This document shows positions 6,179 through 8,508 of a stretch of DNA of 8,508 nucleotides, in pieces (position 1 is the stretch's first letter; each line of letters opens with the position of its first letter). The notes under the pieces are model-generated. The model saw nothing but the letters and a program-made list of their open reading frames with translations. It did not search any database and was not told the origin of the DNA. The stretch comes from Anaerolineales bacterium (GTDB taxonomy: Bacteria > Chloroflexota > Anaerolineae > 4572-78 > J111), in contig JAAUSP010000319.1 of assembly GCA_012032575.1 (NCBI GenBank), positions 1 to 8,508 of the forward strand, given 5' to 3'. The translations under genes and the position numbers were made by a program.

Positions 6179-6315
6179 CGAATGGCGAATGAGCGAATGG
6201 CGAATCAGCGAATGGCGAATCAGCGAATGGCGAATAAGCGAATGGCGAATCAGCGAATGGCGAATCAGCGAATGGCGAATAAGATTCTTCATTCGCCATT
6301 CGCCATTCGCCATTC
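6178..6315. repeat. Seven 15-bp tandem repeats with a 7-bp-unit inverted arm (GCGAATG / ATTCGCC)
   Basis: AGCGAATGGCGAATN is repeated seven times without a gap from 6177 to 6281; the last base is G, C, C, A, C, C, A in order. Each 15-mer contains the word GCGAAT twice. After AGATTCTTC the right arm (6291-6315) has three and a half ATTCGCC units, the reverse complement of the same word in a plain 7-bp register. The element therefore folds into a stem of up to about 20 bp, with many alternative registers. It fills most of the gap between the permease and AttH-like genes. The 15-bp period is a multiple of three, so all frames stay open and give spurious low-complexity translations. Confidence 0.9.
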
Positions 6316-6333
6316 ATCTGGGGGTAACAAACT

Positions 6334-7479
6334 ATGAAACTAGCCATCGCTATTATCGCCTTGCTTTTAATTTCCGGCTTCATCGTCTTTCGCTACGATC
6401 AGGTCAACCTCAACCCCGATGAAATCAGCGCCGAGGTAGAAAATCTGGTGGGGGAAGAGTACACCGGCGAGGATTTTCGCAAAGTCTACGAGGTTGTCCC
6501 TTTTGAGTTTCCCAAAGATCACGGCCCTCACCCCGATTACCGGGCCGAGTGGTGGTATTACACCGGCAACCTGGCCGACGCCCAGGGCAACCGCTTTGGC
6601 TACCAGTTTACTATCTTCCGGCGGGGTATCGTCCCCGGCGAGCCGGAGCGAGCCTCGGAGTGGGCCACCCGCCAGATTTATTTTGCCCACTTCACCGTGA
6701 CCGATGTGAGCGGTAACGCCTTTGAATTCCACGAGCGCTACAGTCGGGCCAGCCCCAATTTGGCCGGAGCGCAGGGCCTGCCGACCTATCACGTCTGGTT
6801 GGACGATTGGTTTGCCAAGGAGATTGCGCCGGGCAAGGTGCAGCTCAAAGCCGGCGATGGCAATGTAGGCATTGATCTGATTCTGGAACAGGCCAAACCC
6901 GCCGCGCTGCAAGGGGATCGCGGCCTGAGCGCCAAGAGCGACGCGCCGGGCAACGCCAGCTACTATTACTCCCTCACCAACAACCTCACCACCGGCACGG
7001 TGACGACCGCCCGTGGCACGTTTGATGTGACCGGCAATTCCTGGAAAGACCGGGAATGGAGCACCTCGGACCTGGGGCCGGAGGCGGTGGGCTGGGATTG
7101 GTTTTCATTGCAGTTGGACGATGAACGCGAAGTGACGTTTTACTACATTCGCCGCAAAGACGGCAGCGCCGAGCCGGTTTCCGCCGGGATATTGGTCAAT
7201 CCCGACGGCACTACCGAGGTTTTGAAGCTGGACGATATAAAAATTACCAACCTCAGCACCTGGACCAGCCCCGCCAGCGGCGCGGTTTATCCCGCCGAGT
7301 GGAACCTCGCCATTCCCGACCAGGGCATTGACCTACATATCACCCCGCTCATTAGCGACCAGGAACTGCGGGTTTCGTTTACCTACTGGGAAGGGGCCGT
7401 GCGGGTAGAAGGGTCGCACACCGGCTACGGCTACGTGGAGCTAACCGGCTATTACGAGAGTCTGCGGGGACGGATGTGA
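6334..7479 (+). CDS. AttH/CrtC-like lipocalin-fold protein (COG5621 type), membrane-anchored
   Basis: A 381-residue protein of the family called AttH, carotenoid 1,2-hydratase-like or 'predicted secreted hydrolase'. Residues 3-20 are a hydrophobic N-terminal anchor or uncleaved signal (MKLAIAIIALLLISG); no lipobox Cys is present. Family hallmarks are clear: HPDYRAEWWYYTGNL (66-80), AHFTVTD (118-124), SWKDREWSTSDLG (236-248) and GWDWFSLQL (253-261). Members have two lipocalin-like barrels and are often encoded beside a LolD-like ATPase and FtsX-like permease, as in the attEFGH arrangement. That is exactly the context here, so a role in binding or handing over a hydrophobic substrate outside the membrane is likelier than carotenoid hydration. 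The catalytic claim for this group is not settled. Translation starts at ATG 6334 after GGGGGT (6320-6325). The gene is intact. Confidence 0.85.
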   Translation: MKLAIAIIALLLISGFIVFRYDQVNLNPDEISAEVENLVGEEYTGEDFRKVYEVVPFEFPKDHGPHPDYRAEWWYYTGNLADAQGNRFGYQFTIFRRGIVPGEPERASEWATRQIYFAHFTVTDVSGNAFEFHERYSRASPNLAGAQGLPTYHVWLDDWFAKEIAPGKVQLKAGDGNVGIDLILEQAKPAALQGDRGLSAKSDAPGNASYYYSLTNNLTTGTVTTARGTFDVTGNSWKDREWSTSDLGPEAVGWDWFSLQLDDEREVTFYYIRRKDGSAEPVSAGILVNPDGTTEVLKLDDIKITNLSTWTSPASGAVYPAEWNLAIPDQGIDLHITPLISDQELRVSFTYWEGAVRVEGSHTGYGYVELTGYYESLRGRM

Positions 7480-7486
7480 GACAGAA

Positions 7487-8508
7487 CTATTGAGCCGGTC
7501 CAATCTGTATATCGTCAAAGTAGCCGGTCACCAGCGAGCCATCCTCCAGATAAAGTTGCAGTTCGGCGTTGAATTGGGCCGTTTTCAACGGCTCGATTTC
7601 CTCCGGCGTGTGTGTGCCAATCGGCTGGTCATCGGCAAAAAAGGTTAGCTCGCCCGACTCCGGATTCATTTCAATCCTGACAGTATGCCAGGTGTCGTAA
7701 TCCACGGCTGGGCCATCCGCCCGGTACACCTCGGCGAATACCTCGTTGCGAAAAGATGCCACATTGCAGGACAGTTGGGCCTGGTCAATGTCAGCATTCC
7801 CGGCCAGGCCGCAGCCGGCCCAACTATCCAACGAATTGGTCAAAAGCACCGACACCGCCCCCTGCTTTGCGGATATGTCACTGTCCAGCTTCAACCTGGC
7901 CTCGACAAACCCGATCTGCCCGAACTCAACCTCCTCATAGTCCAGCGCCCGGTGGAAGCGAGCCTGGCTAAGGGCTGGAGCATCGGTGGGGGTGACGGAG
8001 CCGATGTGGGTATCTTCGACAAAGCAGGCAAAGGTGAGCGGGTCGGGGGTAACTTCTAACCGAAAAGTATACCAGCGGTCGAAAGCGGCGGGAACGCCCT
8101 GGGAAATATCGGGTGCTGAGCCGGCCCCGTAATTGGCCATTTCAAAATAGGCTTCAGCTTCATCCGGGTGGGCAGTCAGGCCGCAAAAGGCAAACCAGTC
8201 GCCCTCGGGCAAATCCTCGGTACCCAGGCCGATACCCAGGTTTACCTGCTCACCGTTGAAGTCGTCGGCAATTTGCAGCCGGGCCTCAATTGTACCCAAC
8301 TGCTCTGCTGAAACAAGGCTGGGTTGGTTGAGCGCAAGGGCACAGCTCGTGGTTTCGGATTGAGCCGGCGCTTCAAACCTGATAACGCCCTCTTGTTGCT
8401 CTACCTGGCAAGGCTTGTCCGAGTCCGCCTCCCACAAAGCTGGATTCCATGTTCCATCAAAGGCCGGGTCAGCAAAGTCATCATACAAGCCGGCAGCGGG
8501 CGCAGGTG
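7487..8508 (-). CDS. Extracellular-type protein with two tandem jelly-roll (LamG/ConA-like) domains, C-terminal part
   Basis: The frame is open from the right edge (PAPAAG, then LYDDFADPAFDGTWNP) to TAG at 7487-7489, showing 339 residues. The TTG at 8486-8488 is probably an internal Leu, not a start; the Pro/Ala stretch looks like a linker from a missing N-terminal region. Two copies of one domain align within it. Counting from that Leu, TIEARLQI (66-73), WFAFCGL (98-104), WYTFRLEVTP (139-148) and LTFACF...HIGSVTP (151-167) match FVEARLKL (194-201), WAGCGL (223-228), WHTVRIEMNP (267-276) and LTFFADDQPIGTHTP (281-295). It ends GYFDDIQIG, typical of concanavalin-like beta sandwiches. No catalytic residues are recognisable; a sugar- or surface-binding role is inferred. 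In Chloroflexota such domains can follow Ser/Thr kinase domains, but that cannot be checked here. It converges with the AttH-like gene, 7 bp apart. Confidence 0.75.
   Translation of the reverse strand, partial: PAPAAGLYDDFADPAFDGTWNPALWEADSDKPCQVEQQEGVIRFEAPAQSETTSCALALNQPSLVSAEQLGTIEARLQIADDFNGEQVNLGIGLGTEDLPEGDWFAFCGLTAHPDEAEAYFEMANYGAGSAPDISQGVPAAFDRWYTFRLEVTPDPLTFACFVEDTHIGSVTPTDAPALSQARFHRALDYEEVEFGQIGFVEARLKLDSDISAKQGAVSVLLTNSLDSWAGCGLAGNADIDQAQLSCNVASFRNEVFAEVYRADGPAVDYDTWHTVRIEMNPESGELTFFADDQPIGTHTPEEIEPLKTAQFNAELQLYLEDGSLVTGYFDDIQIGPAQ

Noticed and set aside
6177..6315. CRISPR array
   Set aside because: The 15-bp units are contiguous, with no unique spacers and no cas genes nearby.
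5909..6383. Repetitive proteins on both strands over 6178-6315 (SEWRI, RHSLI and DSPFA repeats)
   Set aside because: They are merely translations of the 15-bp DNA repeat in different frames. The same array is open in several frames on both strands, and the long frames run into the antisense of flanking genes.

Overview
The window looks like chromosomal DNA of an uncultured, fairly high-GC bacterium. Chloroflexota (Anaerolineae or Caldilineae type) is my best guess. It rests on the overall style: a B-box rhomboid, a LolD/FtsX/AttH-like cassette, tandem jelly-roll ectodomains and word-repeat hairpins between genes. No marker gene is present, so this placement is an inference. I see no rRNA, tRNA, insertion sequence, phage gene or CRISPR array.

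Layout, left to right. Positions 1-315 (minus) hold the N-terminus of a subtilisin-like (S8) protease that runs off the left edge. Upstream of it, 515-769 (minus) encodes an 84-residue protein that looks like a free-standing I9 inhibitor/propeptide domain, with its own sigma-70-like promoter at 855-883. Next, 997-2575 (minus) is a large rhomboid intramembrane protease with a TPR-like N-terminus, a B-box zinc finger, the rhomboid core and a PPC-like C-terminal beta domain. The left third of the window is therefore a proteolysis neighbourhood. A divergent promoter region (2576-2857) separates it from a plus-strand cassette: a LolD/MacB-type ABC ATPase (2858-3537), a ten-helix FtsX-type permease (3607-6178) and a membrane-anchored AttH/CrtC-like lipocalin-fold protein (6334-7479). 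These three probably form one export or lipid-handling machine, with the ATPase driving the permease and the anchored protein handling substrate outside the membrane. A convergent minus-strand gene (7487-8508, N-terminus off the right edge) ends in two tandem jelly-roll domains.

Two things stand out. First, nearly every intergenic gap holds a word-repeat element: a short word (often 7 bp) repeated in tandem, usually followed after a short loop by its reverse complement. The word differs from gap to gap but is nearly uniform within a gap. Three of them share the frame GTGnTGC with n = A, T or G. Two sit inside the ABC cassette and begin at the last base of the preceding stop codon. Second, three long genes carry four single-base frameshifts in otherwise well-conserved sequence. 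At least three are homopolymer contractions, which suggests uncorrected long-read error more than real decay. I annotate these genes as single reconstructed genes.
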